The notes: a model not told the origin generated them from the sequence alone. Positions 34,994-43,031 are shown, counted from the stretch's first letter. The stretch: 64,000 nucleotides of DNA from Nitrososphaeria archaeon (GCA_029776065.1 JARVJP010000009.1:384514-448513), one strand, 5' to 3'. Numbers and translations: made by a program.

Positions 34994-35587
34994 ATGCGAG
35001 AGAAATACGTTGAAGTATATAGGAGAAGGCGAAAAGGCAAGACCGACTACCGTCTAAGAAAGAGACTTGTAGTAAGCAGGCTGCCATTTGTTTCTATCAG
35101 AATCTCAAATAAGAACGTGTTGGTTCAACTGGTAAAGGCAGGGCCAAACGGAGATACCATATTAGGATCTATTTTTTCCAAACAACTCCAAAAGTTAGGA
35201 TGGCCATTTTCTAAGAAAAGTTTACCTGCGTGTTATCTTTGTGGTTTGATGCTGGGTTCTAAAATGAAGGACAAAGTTAATTCGAAGGTTGTCATATATA
35301 TGGGTGTCAAGCCTTACATCACAGGATCCAGAGCCTCTGCAGTAATTAAAGGTCTAATAGATGGTGGTCTAATGGTAGAGGCAGGTCGCGAGACCTTTCC
35401 AGAAGAAAAAAGGTTGAATGGAAGCCAGATCGCATCGTATGCAAAAAATTTGAAATCCTCTGATCCAGATCTTTATAATAGAAGATTCTCTAATTATATT
35501 AGAGAAGGATTGAATGTTGAAGAAATGCCTATAATATTTGAGAAGGTTAAAAAGACGATTATCGAAAGAAAGGGTGTTGTAGAATGA
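34994..35587 (+). CDS. rpl18: 50S ribosomal protein L18 (uL18)
   Basis: 5S-rRNA binder of the central protuberance, 197 residues in its archaeal long form: REKYVEVYRRRRKGKTDYRLRKRLVVSRLPFVSIRISNKNVLVQLV, CYLCGLMLG and YITGSRASAVIKGLIDGGL. ATG 34994 is favoured over an upstream in-frame start at 34985. Confidence 0.95.
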   Translation: MREKYVEVYRRRRKGKTDYRLRKRLVVSRLPFVSIRISNKNVLVQLVKAGPNGDTILGSIFSKQLQKLGWPFSKKSLPACYLCGLMLGSKMKDKVNSKVVIYMGVKPYITGSRASAVIKGLIDGGLMVEAGRETFPEEKRLNGSQIASYAKNLKSSDPDLYNRRFSNYIREGLNVEEMPIIFEKVKKTIIERKGVVE

Positions 35588-36219
35588 GTAAAGTAGATGA
35601 GGATAGTAAAGCCGCATTAAAGTCCTGGGCCCCTAAAACGAAGCTTGGTAAGTTAGTGGCGGAAGGGAAAATTACAGATTTACGTGAAGCTTTCGAGCAA
35701 GGTTATAAAATTAAGGAACCTGAAATAGTAAAAACACTTCTTCCCGATCTGACTACTGAAGTTGTTGGTGTAACAGTCGTCCAAAAGCAGACCGACGCAG
35801 GTGAAGTAACGAAGTTCAGGGTGATTCTCGCAGTAGGTAATAGCAAAGGTTGGTTCGGTATAGGTGCTGGAAAGGCAGCTACAATGCGTATAGCAATAGA
35901 TAAGGCAACGAATGATGCACTTCTAAAGATCGTCCCAGTGGAACTTGGGTGTGGAAGTTGGGAGTGTAAATGTTCTCAGCCGCATTCTATCCCATTTAAG
36001 ATAACTGGAAAGTGTGGGAGTGTTAGGGTTGAAATTATCCCTGGACCGAGGGGTTTAGGTATTGTAGCTGGAGAAAACGTCAAGAAACTTCTTTTGCTCG
36101 CTGGTTTTAAAGATGCTTGGACAAGGACGCATGGTGCAACAAACACTTACCCTTCTGTAGCGTATGCGGTCTATGACGCTTTAAAGGAACTACATGTTCT
36201 TCAACATATTCGAGCGTGA
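35584..36219 (+). CDS. rps5: 30S ribosomal protein S5 (uS5)
   Basis: mRNA-entry-site protein, 211 residues with archaeal N-terminal extension (SWAPKTKLGKLVAEGKITDLREAFEQGYKIKEPEIV). Core VTKFRVILAVGNSKGWFGIGAGKAATMRIAIDKATNDALLKIVPV and RTHGATNTYPSVAYAVYDALKEL. ATGA overlap with rpl18. Confidence 0.97.
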   Translation: MSKVDEDSKAALKSWAPKTKLGKLVAEGKITDLREAFEQGYKIKEPEIVKTLLPDLTTEVVGVTVVQKQTDAGEVTKFRVILAVGNSKGWFGIGAGKAATMRIAIDKATNDALLKIVPVELGCGSWECKCSQPHSIPFKITGKCGSVRVEIIPGPRGLGIVAGENVKKLLLLAGFKDAWTRTHGATNTYPSVAYAVYDALKELHVLQHIRA

Positions 36220-36225
36220 TCTGGC

Positions 36226-36690
36226 TTGTCACAGCTTCTTGTAATCAGAATAAGAGGGACAATTAATGTGAAATACAATGTCAAAAAGACTCTTGAACTT
36301 CTAGGTCTAAAAAGGCGATATAGTGCAACGATTGTGCCCAAAAACGAATATTATGAAGGAATGCTTCTCCTCGCTAAAGATCACATCACATGGGGTGAAA
36401 TCAATTTTGAAACCGCTAAGTTACTCCTGACAAAAAGAGGTAAAACTATAGAGGGGAAACTTGTTGACGAATCAACTGCAAAAAAGGAAGGATTCGAATC
36501 TTTAGACGAAATGGTTAACTCTATTGTAAATGGAAGTTTTAAGATGAATCAGTTTAGAACTATTAAACCCTATTTTAATTTAGCTCCACCAAAGGGTGGC
36601 TTTAAAGGGTCTACAAAGAAGCCATATAGAGTTGGTGGTATCTTAGGTGAAAACAAGGGGATAAACCAATTAGCTTCTAGGATGGTCTAA
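36226..36690 (+). CDS. rpl30: 50S ribosomal protein L30 (uL30)
   Basis: Large-subunit protein, 154 residues, archaeal/eukaryotic L7-like long form: VIRIRGTINVKYNVKKTLELLGLKRRYSATIVPKNEYYEGMLLLAKDHITWGEI, ending GGFKGSTKKPYRVGGILGENKGINQLASRMV. TTG start. Last gene before the Hsp20 insertion. Confidence 0.95.
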   Translation: MSQLLVIRIRGTINVKYNVKKTLELLGLKRRYSATIVPKNEYYEGMLLLAKDHITWGEINFETAKLLLTKRGKTIEGKLVDESTAKKEGFESLDEMVNSIVNGSFKMNQFRTIKPYFNLAPPKGGFKGSTKKPYRVGGILGENKGINQLASRMV

Positions 36691-36714
36691 ACTATATAAG
36701 GGTACCTTAGAAGG

Positions 36715-36723
36715 ATATAAAAG
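36715..36723 (+). promoter_or_regulatory. TATA box of the hsp20-rpl15-secY segment
   Basis: ATATAAAAG in an otherwise non-coding 72-base gap, about 40 bases before the Hsp20 GTG; a GGTGA ribosome site follows at 36752-36756. A second TATA-like ACTATATAAGG occurs at 36691-36701. These would give the chaperone, and possibly L15 and SecY, transcription separate from the upstream ribosomal genes. Confidence 0.55.
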
Positions 36724-36762
36724 TAATAAGATGGTTGGACAGGTCTTTGTTGGTGAAAAGAA

Positions 36763-37254
36763 GTGAACTGGGATAAACGCAACAAGAAGAAAAAGTGGTT
36801 CGACGTGTTCGATGAATTTGATGATAAATTCGATGAATTAGTGGATGAAATGTTCAAATACTTTAACTCTGCTGAAATAAGTTCAGATCGTAAGAAGAAG
36901 ACTGGTCCATACGTCTACGGCTTCTCTATCTCAGTTGGGCCTGATGGTAAACCTGAAATTAGAGAATTTGGAAATGTCCGCCGGACTGAAAGTGGTAGGA
37001 TAATGTCTGATGTTAGAGAACCCCTTATTGAGGTAATGGATAGAGGGAAAGAGGTTGTAGTTATCGCTGAAGTTCCAGGTGTTAAAAGAGAGGATATTCA
37101 TCTCGATATAAAGAAGAACGAAATTCATCTCCTAGTGGACTCTGGGGAGCTAAAATATGAGAAGGTAGTTCCTGTTCCCCCTGATGTAAACACTCGCTCA
37201 GCGCAGATGGAGTATAATAATGGTATTCTAGAAATTAGATTGATGAAGAAATGA
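36763..37254 (+). CDS. Small heat-shock protein Hsp20 (alpha-crystallin type)
   Basis: ATP-independent holdase, 163 residues. The N-terminal 70 residues are charged (WFDVFDEFDDKFDELVDEMFKYF) and include a GPYVYGFSISVGPDGKPEI segment typical of archaeal Hsp20. The alpha-crystallin domain follows: PLIEVMDRGKEVVVIAEVPGVKREDIHLDIKKNEIHLLV, with a closing NNGILEIRLMKK that resembles the A-x-x-x-n-G-v-L motif. GTG start at 36763 with GGTGA seven bases upstream. It sits between rpl30 and rpl15 with its own TATA box, so it may be heat-inducible and raise L15/SecY transcription as well. The C-terminal IxI tail motif is not obvious (IRLMKK). Confidence 0.88.
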   Translation: MNWDKRNKKKKWFDVFDEFDDKFDELVDEMFKYFNSAEISSDRKKKTGPYVYGFSISVGPDGKPEIREFGNVRRTESGRIMSDVREPLIEVMDRGKEVVVIAEVPGVKREDIHLDIKKNEIHLLVDSGELKYEKVVPVPPDVNTRSAQMEYNNGILEIRLMKK

Positions 37255-37273
37255 TTGTGAGGTGATATAGAAC

Positions 37274-37711
37274 ATGCCAACAAGGTTTAGAAAGGTTCGA
37301 AAGTTGCGTGGTTCAAGACAACATGGATGGGGTCAAGTAACCCAGCATAGGGCTTCAGGGCAAAAAGGTGGCGTAGGGAATGCGGGATTGCACAAGCATA
37401 AATGGAGCTGGACAGTAAAGTATGCTCCTGATCACTTTGGCAAAGACAGCATGAAACCTCCAAAAAGTTTTAAGCCAAAGTTATGGATGAACGTGGGTTC
37501 ATTAGATGCTCTATACCAGAAGCTCTTAAGTTCTGGTTCGATCGAGACGGAGGAGAACAAACCGGTGTTGAACCTCTCCAAGTTAGGTGTTGAAAAATTA
37601 CTAGGTGGGGGCTCTATCAAAGGTGCCTATGTGATAATAGTTGACCGTTACACCGAGGGTGCGAAAGAAAAAGTTACCTATGTTGGTGGGCTGATTAAAG
37701 GGTCGAACTGA
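37274..37711 (+). CDS. rpl15: 50S ribosomal protein L15 (uL15)
   Basis: Late-assembly large-subunit protein, 145 residues, archaeal L27a-like: RKVRKLRGSRQHGWGQVTQHRASGQKGGVGNAGLHKHKWSWTVKYAPDHFGK. ATG 37274 behind GAGGTGATAT. Followed two bases later by secY. Confidence 0.95.
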   Translation: MPTRFRKVRKLRGSRQHGWGQVTQHRASGQKGGVGNAGLHKHKWSWTVKYAPDHFGKDSMKPPKSFKPKLWMNVGSLDALYQKLLSSGSIETEENKPVLNLSKLGVEKLLGGGSIKGAYVIIVDRYTEGAKEKVTYVGGLIKGSN

Positions 37712-37713
37712 TT

Positions 37714-39132
37714 TTGGGGGCTTTCTCTAACTTCATCAAGAGCTTCTCCACTGTAATCCCTGAAGTTCCAAAACCAATAAGAAAACTCTCACTCAATGAG
37801 AGGCTTTTATGGACTGCAGCCGTACTAGTCATATATTTTGTGATGGTTGAAACCCCATTATACGGTGTCAGTAAGGGAAATGACCCTATGGTTTACACAA
37901 GGATCATCTTCGCCTCGTCGCGGGGTACTTTGATGGAGTTAGGGATAGGGCCCATAGTAACAGCCGGCCTTATTGTCCAGCTTCTTCAAGGCGCAGAAAT
38001 AATAAAATTAGACCTTAAGAAATCTGAGGATAGAGCTATTTTTACCGCCTCTACAAAATTTCTAACCATTGTTGTAGCTTTAATGGAGTGCTCAGCCTAC
38101 ATTCTTGGAGGTGCATTTGGTGCTACCCTCTCTCCCCAGACTATTTTAGTGGTTATACTCCAACTTTTTGTTGCCACTATTATTGTAATGCTCTTGGATG
38201 AGACAATCCAGAAGGGTTGGGGGATTGGTAGTGGTATAAGCCTTTTCATATTTGCCGGCGCTGCTGTACAAATTATCTGGGGCCTACTTAGTCCGCTTCC
38301 AGTGACTGAAAAGACCAACGTCACAGCACCATATGGTTTTGTTCCTTATTTAATAGCTAAGGCTCCAAGTTCAAGTTTCTCGGAAATATTCTATAGGAGC
38401 TCAGGTTTCCCATCTCTTCTTACAGTTCTCTTGACCTTCTTCGTCATACTTCTTATTGTCTATGTAGAAGGGTTAAGGGTTGAGATACCTATAACATCTT
38501 CGAGGTACAGGGGGTTTGGTGGTGTATATCCTATAAAGTTCCTATATGTTTCTAATATCCCTATAATCCTCACTTCCGCGCTCTTAACTAATATTACCTT
38601 TATCTCACAGATTGTATGGGCTAGGTTTAACCCGACTAATGACAACTTCTGGCTTAATTGGGTTGGCACCTTTAACGCGACGACCAACACTCCTACAAGT
38701 GGTCTTGCATATTATATAACTCCCCCAAGAGGTATTGAAACCCTTCTCAAAGACCCTATACACGCCCTGTTCTTCACTTTGTTGCTGGTCGGCCTTGCGG
38801 TTCTCTTTGCCAAGATATGGGTAGAAATTGGTGGCCTTTCACCTGAAAAGGTGGCTAAGAATCTTGTAGATGCGGGTGTTCAAGTGCCTGGCTTCAGAAG
38901 GTCGGAGATAAGTATAGGTCAAATACTGAACAAATATATTCCTACTTTGACCATTCTCGGGGGTTTGTTCATCGGCCTTCTTGCTGCTTTCTCCGATCTT
39001 TTCTCTGTTCTAGGTTCTGGTATAGGGATATTACTTATGGTTGATATAGGGATACAGTATTATCAGACTTTGATGCAGGAACAGATAGAAGAGTTTATGC
39101 CTAGGTTAGGTGGTTTGTTTGGTAAGAGGTAG
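37714..39132 (+). CDS. secY: Preprotein translocase subunit SecY (Sec61 alpha)
   Basis: Pore of the Sec translocon in the cytoplasmic membrane, 472 residues with ten transmembrane helices. Recognised by LNERLLWTAAVLVIYFVMVETPLYGV (helix 1), the plug-region sequence GTLMELGIGPIVTAGLIVQLL, GWGIGSGISLFIFAGAA, YVEGLRVEIPITSSRYRGFGGVYPIKFLYVSNIPIIL (cytosolic loop 6 and helix 7) and the loop 8 arginine in DAGVQVPGFRRSE. TTG 37714 start. Linked with the insertase-like gene that follows. Confidence 0.97.
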   Translation: MGAFSNFIKSFSTVIPEVPKPIRKLSLNERLLWTAAVLVIYFVMVETPLYGVSKGNDPMVYTRIIFASSRGTLMELGIGPIVTAGLIVQLLQGAEIIKLDLKKSEDRAIFTASTKFLTIVVALMECSAYILGGAFGATLSPQTILVVILQLFVATIIVMLLDETIQKGWGIGSGISLFIFAGAAVQIIWGLLSPLPVTEKTNVTAPYGFVPYLIAKAPSSSFSEIFYRSSGFPSLLTVLLTFFVILLIVYVEGLRVEIPITSSRYRGFGGVYPIKFLYVSNIPIILTSALLTNITFISQIVWARFNPTNDNFWLNWVGTFNATTNTPTSGLAYYITPPRGIETLLKDPIHALFFTLLLVGLAVLFAKIWVEIGGLSPEKVAKNLVDAGVQVPGFRRSEISIGQILNKYIPTLTILGGLFIGLLAAFSDLFSVLGSGIGILLMVDIGIQYYQTLMQEQIEEFMPRLGGLFGKR

Positions 39133-39150
39133 TATTAAAGGTGATTTAAG

Positions 39151-39633
39151 ATGTTAGGGCTGTTGGTTCTTGATATTGTATGGAGTCAAATTCCTTACTC
39201 CACCCTATTAGTGTTTTTGACTTCTCTCGGGCTGAACATTATATCACAAGTTGCAACACGTTTTCTCGTTAACGTTAAAGAGTCGAGGCGTATTGCAAAG
39301 GAGGCGAAGCAATTTCGGAAGGAGTTGATGGAGGCTGTTAAAAAGGGTGATAAAGCTAAGGAAGAGAAGCTTAGGAAGAAGGAGAAGGGGATAAGAGAAA
39401 TGGAGCTTAAATCGTCAAATCAAAGGTTAAAGGCGTCCATGATATTCTTTATCCCATTCGCTTTAATATTCTATTTCATATCATCGCTCGTTGGATATAC
39501 TTCTATCGTTGCACATTCCCCTGTTGATATCCCATTTGTTGGCCAAGAGTTACAGTTGTTCTGGTGGTATTTGATAACTTCCTTCGCTTTCTCTTCGATG
39601 GTCTCTAAGTTGGCTGGGACAAGCCTTGACTGA
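39151..39633 (+). CDS. EMC3/TMCO1-family (DUF106) membrane insertase-like protein
   Basis: Archaeal relative of YidC/Oxa1/Get1 insertases, 160 residues with three membrane segments: SQIPYSTLLVFLTSLGLNIISQ, then a long charged coiled-coil (VKESRRIAKEAKQFRKELMEAVKKGDKAKEEKLRKKEKG), then MIFFIPFALIFYFISSLV and WWYLITSFAFSSMVSK. Location right after secY matches its proposed role in membrane-protein insertion. It overlaps cmk by a few bases. Confidence 0.88.
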   Translation: MLGLLVLDIVWSQIPYSTLLVFLTSLGLNIISQVATRFLVNVKESRRIAKEAKQFRKELMEAVKKGDKAKEEKLRKKEKGIREMELKSSNQRLKASMIFFIPFALIFYFISSLVGYTSIVAHSPVDIPFVGQELQLFWWYLITSFAFSSMVSKLAGTSLD

Positions 39634-40183
39634 TAGGAACGTTGTAGTTGCTATAAGTGGTTTACATGGTGTAGGGAAGACTTCTCAAGCGAAAAGGCTC
39701 GCTAACTCGTTTGGGTTAAGACATGTTTCAGGTGGGATTATATTTAGGGATTTGGCTAAAATCAAGGGTGCCTCTTTGGTCTCATTATCGAATGCAGCAG
39801 AAGAGTCGAACGAGATAGACTATTTAATCGATAGCAGAATGGTCGAGGAAGGGCGAAAAGGAAACGTTGTCATAGATGCGATGCTTTGCGCATGGTTTCT
39901 TAGAGACATTGCTCATGTTAAAATATTTTTGTCAGCACCTGAAAGGGTTAGAATAGCTAGAATCGCTTCTAGAGATGGGGTGTCTTATCAAGAAGCATAT
40001 AACGAAACCTTAGCAAGAGAAGCAAGTGAAATGAATCGTTTTAAAAGGTACTACGATCTAACGATAGAAGATGTTAAAAATTCATGCGACCTAATCCTAT
40101 CTACAGAAGGCTTAGACGAAGACGAAGTTTTTTCCATACTTAAATACTATGTTCAATTAAGGATTAGTAAGCTGAGGCAGTAA
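39626..40183 (+). CDS. cmk: Cytidylate kinase
   Basis: Phosphorylates CMP/dCMP to the diphosphate. 185 residues, archaeal type: P-loop AISGLHGVGKTSQAKRLA, then GLRHVSGGIIFRDLAK, the NMP-binding core ...VVIDAMLCAWFL, and the RIASRDGVSYQEAYNETLAREASEMNRFKRYY lid/adenine region shared with Sulfolobus-type enzymes. TTG start overlapping the DUF106 gene. No L34e or L14e gene flanks it, unlike many archaea. Confidence 0.92.
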   Translation: MTDRNVVVAISGLHGVGKTSQAKRLANSFGLRHVSGGIIFRDLAKIKGASLVSLSNAAEESNEIDYLIDSRMVEEGRKGNVVIDAMLCAWFLRDIAHVKIFLSAPERVRIARIASRDGVSYQEAYNETLAREASEMNRFKRYYDLTIEDVKNSCDLILSTEGLDEDEVFSILKYYVQLRISKLRQ

Positions 40184-40186
40184 ACC

Positions 40187-41185
40187 ATGTTCTACGATGT
40201 TGGTGAATGGTTAGTTCTATCAGAAGATGTAACAAATGAAAGTTACGGCTTTTACCCTGATAAGAGACCGATCGAGGTGCATTTTAAATACGGTTTCATT
40301 CCATTGGATAAGCCACGTGGCCCATCAAGCCATGAAGTTGTTTCCTGGGTTCGAAAGATGTTAGGAGAAGAAAAAGCTGGTCATAGTGGTACGTTAGATC
40401 CAGGTGTATCAGGGCTACTCCCTATCGCGTTAGGGAATGCGACAAAGGCTCTCGGCCTATTTCTTCTTGGGCCAAAAGAATATGTGACAGTTGTTAGAGT
40501 GCATAATGATGTTTTACAAGAGAAGTTAGAAAGAGTATTTACTGAATTCATTGGCCCTATCTACCAAAGGCCGCCTCAAAAGTCTAGTGTAAAAAGAGTA
40601 ATACGTCCTAGAACTATTTATGGAATTCAGATGATCGAGAAGTTTGGGCGATTGATGGTCTTAAGAATAAAATGTGAAGCAGGCACCTACATTAGAAAGT
40701 TGGTTTACGATATAGGTGAAGTACTTGGAGTCGGAGCTACTATGGTTGAACTCAGAAGGACAAAGGTCTCTAACTTGGATGAGGAACATGGGTTAGTTAG
40801 GCTGCATGATCTTTCTGAAGCTGTACATCAATGGAAGGAGTGTGGCGATGAATCCTTACTAAGGGAGCTGGTCAAACCTATTGAAAGTGTACTTCAACCA
40901 TTTAAAAAGATCGTAGTACGTGATTCTACGGTTGACGCGCTTTGTCACGGTGCTCAATTAGCTATTCCGGGTATAGTGAAACTCTCATCTAGGATTAACA
41001 CTAACGATGTTGTCTTGATCATGACTTTGAAAGGTGAGTTGGTAGCGATCGGTAAAGCGGTTCTAGGTTCTGATGAAATAGAAGAAAATGTTAAAGGAAT
41101 TGCTGTAAAAATCGAGCGTGTCATAATGAACTCTGGCATATATCCGAAATTATGGAAGTCGTCCAAAACGCGTGTTACATCTTAA
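40187..41185 (+). CDS. truB: tRNA/rRNA pseudouridine synthase Cbf5 (TruB family)
   Basis: Catalytic subunit of H/ACA guide-RNP and also acting on tRNA U55. 332 residues: IPLDKPRGPSSHEVVSWV, the catalytic aspartate 71 in AGHSGTLDPGVSGLLP, RPPQKSSVKRVIRPRTIYGIQMIE, and GTYIRKLVYDIGEVLGVGATMVELRRTKVS, then a C-terminal PUA domain (KIVVRDSTVDALCHGAQLAIPGIVKLSSRINTNDVVLIMTLKGELVAIGKA). Directly followed by tRNA-Ser. Confidence 0.96.
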   Translation: MFYDVGEWLVLSEDVTNESYGFYPDKRPIEVHFKYGFIPLDKPRGPSSHEVVSWVRKMLGEEKAGHSGTLDPGVSGLLPIALGNATKALGLFLLGPKEYVTVVRVHNDVLQEKLERVFTEFIGPIYQRPPQKSSVKRVIRPRTIYGIQMIEKFGRLMVLRIKCEAGTYIRKLVYDIGEVLGVGATMVELRRTKVSNLDEEHGLVRLHDLSEAVHQWKECGDESLLRELVKPIESVLQPFKKIVVRDSTVDALCHGAQLAIPGIVKLSSRINTNDVVLIMTLKGELVAIGKAVLGSDEIEENVKGIAVKIERVIMNSGIYPKLWKSSKTRVTS

Positions 41186-41229
41186 AAGAATTTAAGTTAA
41201 AATTAGACACGTACATGTACACAAAGAAC

Positions 41230-41332
41230 GCCGGGATCGCCTAACCTGGTAGGGCGATGGCCTGGAGCCAATAGAATGATGGAAAGCCATTGACTCGAAA
41301 GAGTCTTGGGGGTTCAAATCCCCCTCCCGGCG
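41230..41332 (+). tRNA. tRNA-Ser (GGA) with a 17-nt intron
   Basis: Acceptor GCCGGGA (41230-41236) pairs with TCCCGGC (41325-41331); discriminator G. The D arm is GCCT/GGGC; the anticodon stem ATGGC (41257-41261) pairs with GCCAT (41286-41290); the T arm GGGGG TTCAAAT CCCCC is perfect; a long variable arm GACTC-GAAA-GAGTC marks tRNA-Ser. The anticodon GGA is at 41264-41266. The anticodon loop holds 24 bases instead of 7; taking the usual site after position 37, the intron is 41268-41284. No CCA is encoded. The bulge-helix-bulge helix is weak with wobble pairs, so exact splice borders are uncertain. The mature length would be 86. Confidence 0.9.
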
Positions 41333-41416
41333 CTTTGCACCATGTTCTTATGTTGATTAAATACTATGGCTTAATTGTCGGCGCCCTTGGTTTCAACAAA
41401 AGTTGTGTGTTATGTT

Positions 41417-41566
41417 TCACTTGTTTTTGATGTATTTCTCTGAGTTTTTATCAAACCTTTGTTTGCACGTCGATGTACAGAAATAATAGATCCTACCCTT
41501 ATATTCGGACTTCCACTTAGAAGTCTTTTCATCAACCTCCATTTTGCAGACAACATCTTTAACCAT
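41417..41566 (-). CDS. YHS (TRASH-like) metal-binding domain protein
   Basis: A 49-residue gene not obvious at first sight because of its size. Translation begins MVKDVVCKMEVDEKTSKWKS and has Cys7 in DVVCKMEVD and Cys30/Cys34 in YYFCTSTCKQRF, the YHS pattern (normally C-GM-V, YYFCS-CK-F). Such domains bind copper, zinc or heavy metals in chaperones, P-type ATPases or stand-alone proteins. GGTGATAG is seven bases ahead of the ATG at 41566. It lies alone between tRNA-Ser and the cyclase gene, with palindromes upstream at 41633-41659. No transporter is adjacent. Confidence 0.75.
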   Translation of the reverse strand: MVKDVVCKMEVDEKTSKWKSEYKGRIYYFCTSTCKQRFDKNSEKYIKNK

Positions 41567-41632
41567 TTTCTATCACCTTTAATGGGAGTTTGGTTTAAGG
41601 TATTAATCTGTTTATTGGTTTTAGGTTTTCAG

Positions 41633-41659
41633 TAAGCTGGTCAGCTTAGCGTAGGCTAC
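41633..41659. promoter_or_regulatory. Paired palindromes upstream of the YHS gene
   Basis: TAAGCTG-GT-CAGCTTA (41633-41648) is a perfect 7-base inverted repeat, followed within three bases by GTAGGCTAC (41651-41659). They lie about 70 bases before the YHS start and about 175 before the divergent cyclase gene, in an otherwise featureless AT-rich gap. Possible metalloregulator operator; a transcription terminator is an alternative. Confidence 0.35.
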
Positions 41660-41834
41660 TATTGGGTTTTGGGTTGTTTTAACGTTACGGCTAAACTCTG
41701 ATGTATCAAAAAATTTTACTATAATCTGGTATGCTCATTAAACAAGTAGTTTTCCAGTTCTTAAAATGGGATGTTAAACAGTTTTTTAGAACTTGCTATA
41801 AAACTTTTATTTAACCTAATGGCTAAAAGGCTTT

Positions 41835-42440
41835 ATGTCCCTAAAGTTTAAGGAAATTGTTGACCTCTCACCTCTCCTTGTTCCTGGTAAGGAGAAAAGG
41901 AGGTTAGAAATACGTTCCTTCGTCTACGACTATGACAACACAATAATGTGTGACATAGACACTATGAGCCATATAGGTTCACATGTCGAAGCGCCATCCC
42001 ATTATAATCCAAGTCTTTACGATATTTCCATGATATCTATTGCAAAGTTTATTGGTGAAGGCGTTTGTGTTGACCTGACATATAAGCTTAAGGGGGAAAG
42101 TATAACTGTCGAGGATCTAGAAGGGTCTGTTAAAGACAACGATATTGTGTTTTTGCACGCTAGAAACTTTGATAAGCATGATCGGCCATATATTTCACTT
42201 AACTCCGCTGAATGGATGGCAAAGCATATCCGCCTTTTAGGAATTGATTCGACAATCTCCCTGGAGGAGTCTCCTAAGCTCCTTCAATCGCATAAAAGTC
42301 TTCTTGAAAAAAGTATTCCCATAGTAGAAGGGCTTACAAACCTTGATAAGGTCGCTGGAAAGCGTTTCATCTTTATAGGTTTACCATGGAACGTAAAAGG
42401 GTTGGATTCTTCTCCCATCAGGGCTATCGCTCTTTTATAG
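41835..42440 (+). CDS. Cyclase-family metal hydrolase (kynurenine formamidase-like)
   Basis: 201-residue metal-dependent hydrolase. The family motif HxGTHxDxPxHF appears as SHIGSHVEAPSHY with His46, His50, Glu52 and His56; the segment VFLHARNFDKH and a terminal FIFIGLPWNVKGLDSSPIRAIAL correspond to the family C terminus where GxD(T)xS(I/L)D usually occurs. Relatives include formamidases and polyketide-type cyclases; the substrate here is unknown. TATAAAAC at 41798-41805 is about 30 bases before ATG, suggesting a very short leader. Convergent with nikR. Confidence 0.8.
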   Translation: MSLKFKEIVDLSPLLVPGKEKRRLEIRSFVYDYDNTIMCDIDTMSHIGSHVEAPSHYNPSLYDISMISIAKFIGEGVCVDLTYKLKGESITVEDLEGSVKDNDIVFLHARNFDKHDRPYISLNSAEWMAKHIRLLGIDSTISLEESPKLLQSHKSLLEKSIPIVEGLTNLDKVAGKRFIFIGLPWNVKGLDSSPIRAIALL

Positions 42441-42459
42441 ATGCACCTTTGAATCTAGT

Positions 42460-42876
42460 TTAGATTAGTTGGTATGTTAAATTTGCTACCTTTACCTTTC
42501 TAAATTCATTAATAAGTTCTCTAATCGTCTTGCTTTTCCCCTTGATGATTAAAGTCTCAAAACATCTCTTAGAGTCAAGGTGTATGTGAACCGTCGATAT
42601 TATGATCTCTCCAAAATGGTGTTGTATGTCAAGAAGTCTGTCCAACAATTCTTTTTTGTCATGTTCATAGATGTAATTGATGTTGCCAACGCATTCTTCC
42701 TCATCCTTTCTTCTTAATGCTTGATTTTCCTTTATAAAGGATTCAATGGCTCTTCTCATTAACATGGACCTCTTTTTGATACCGATCTCCTGCATGGATT
42801 TCTCCAAATCCATTAACATGTTCCTAGGCAACGTTATGCTTATTCTCTCAGCTCTATTGCCCTTTGTGTTTTCCAT
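42460..42876 (-). CDS. nikR: NikR-type nickel-responsive regulator
   Basis: Ribbon-helix-helix DNA-binding protein with an ACT-like metal domain, 138 residues. The RHH part is AERISITLPRNMLMDLEKSMQEIGIKKRSMLMRRAIESFIKE. Nickel ligands align with the known set: His86, His97, His99 and Cys105 (spacing 11, 2, 6), in QHHFGEIIISTVHIHLDSKRCFE. In the presence of nickel NikR usually represses nickel importers. No nickel transporter, hydrogenase or urease gene is present in this window, so targets are elsewhere. TATA-like AT-rich sequence precedes the ATG at 42876. Confidence 0.92.
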   Translation of the reverse strand: MENTKGNRAERISITLPRNMLMDLEKSMQEIGIKKRSMLMRRAIESFIKENQALRRKDEEECVGNINYIYEHDKKELLDRLLDIQHHFGEIIISTVHIHLDSKRCFETLIIKGKSKTIRELINEFRKVKVANLTYQLI

Positions 42877-43031
42877 TTTGTTTCTATTATAGGTTGTATG
42901 TTAAGAATTTAAATCTTCGGACTAAATCTTTGTTAAGTTTAATGATCCCTCTACCCTTTTAACCACATCGCTTACGTCACCCAAAAGACTTATTAACTTT
43001 AAAACTTAGCTTATAAAATGGTGTAAATTTA

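Noticed and set aside
41256..41275. Reading tRNA-Ser without an intron (loop within TGGCCTGGAGCCA)
   Set aside because: It leaves only three or four stem pairs, puts C rather than T at position 33, and misplaces the variable arm; the intron version gives a perfect five-pair stem and T33.
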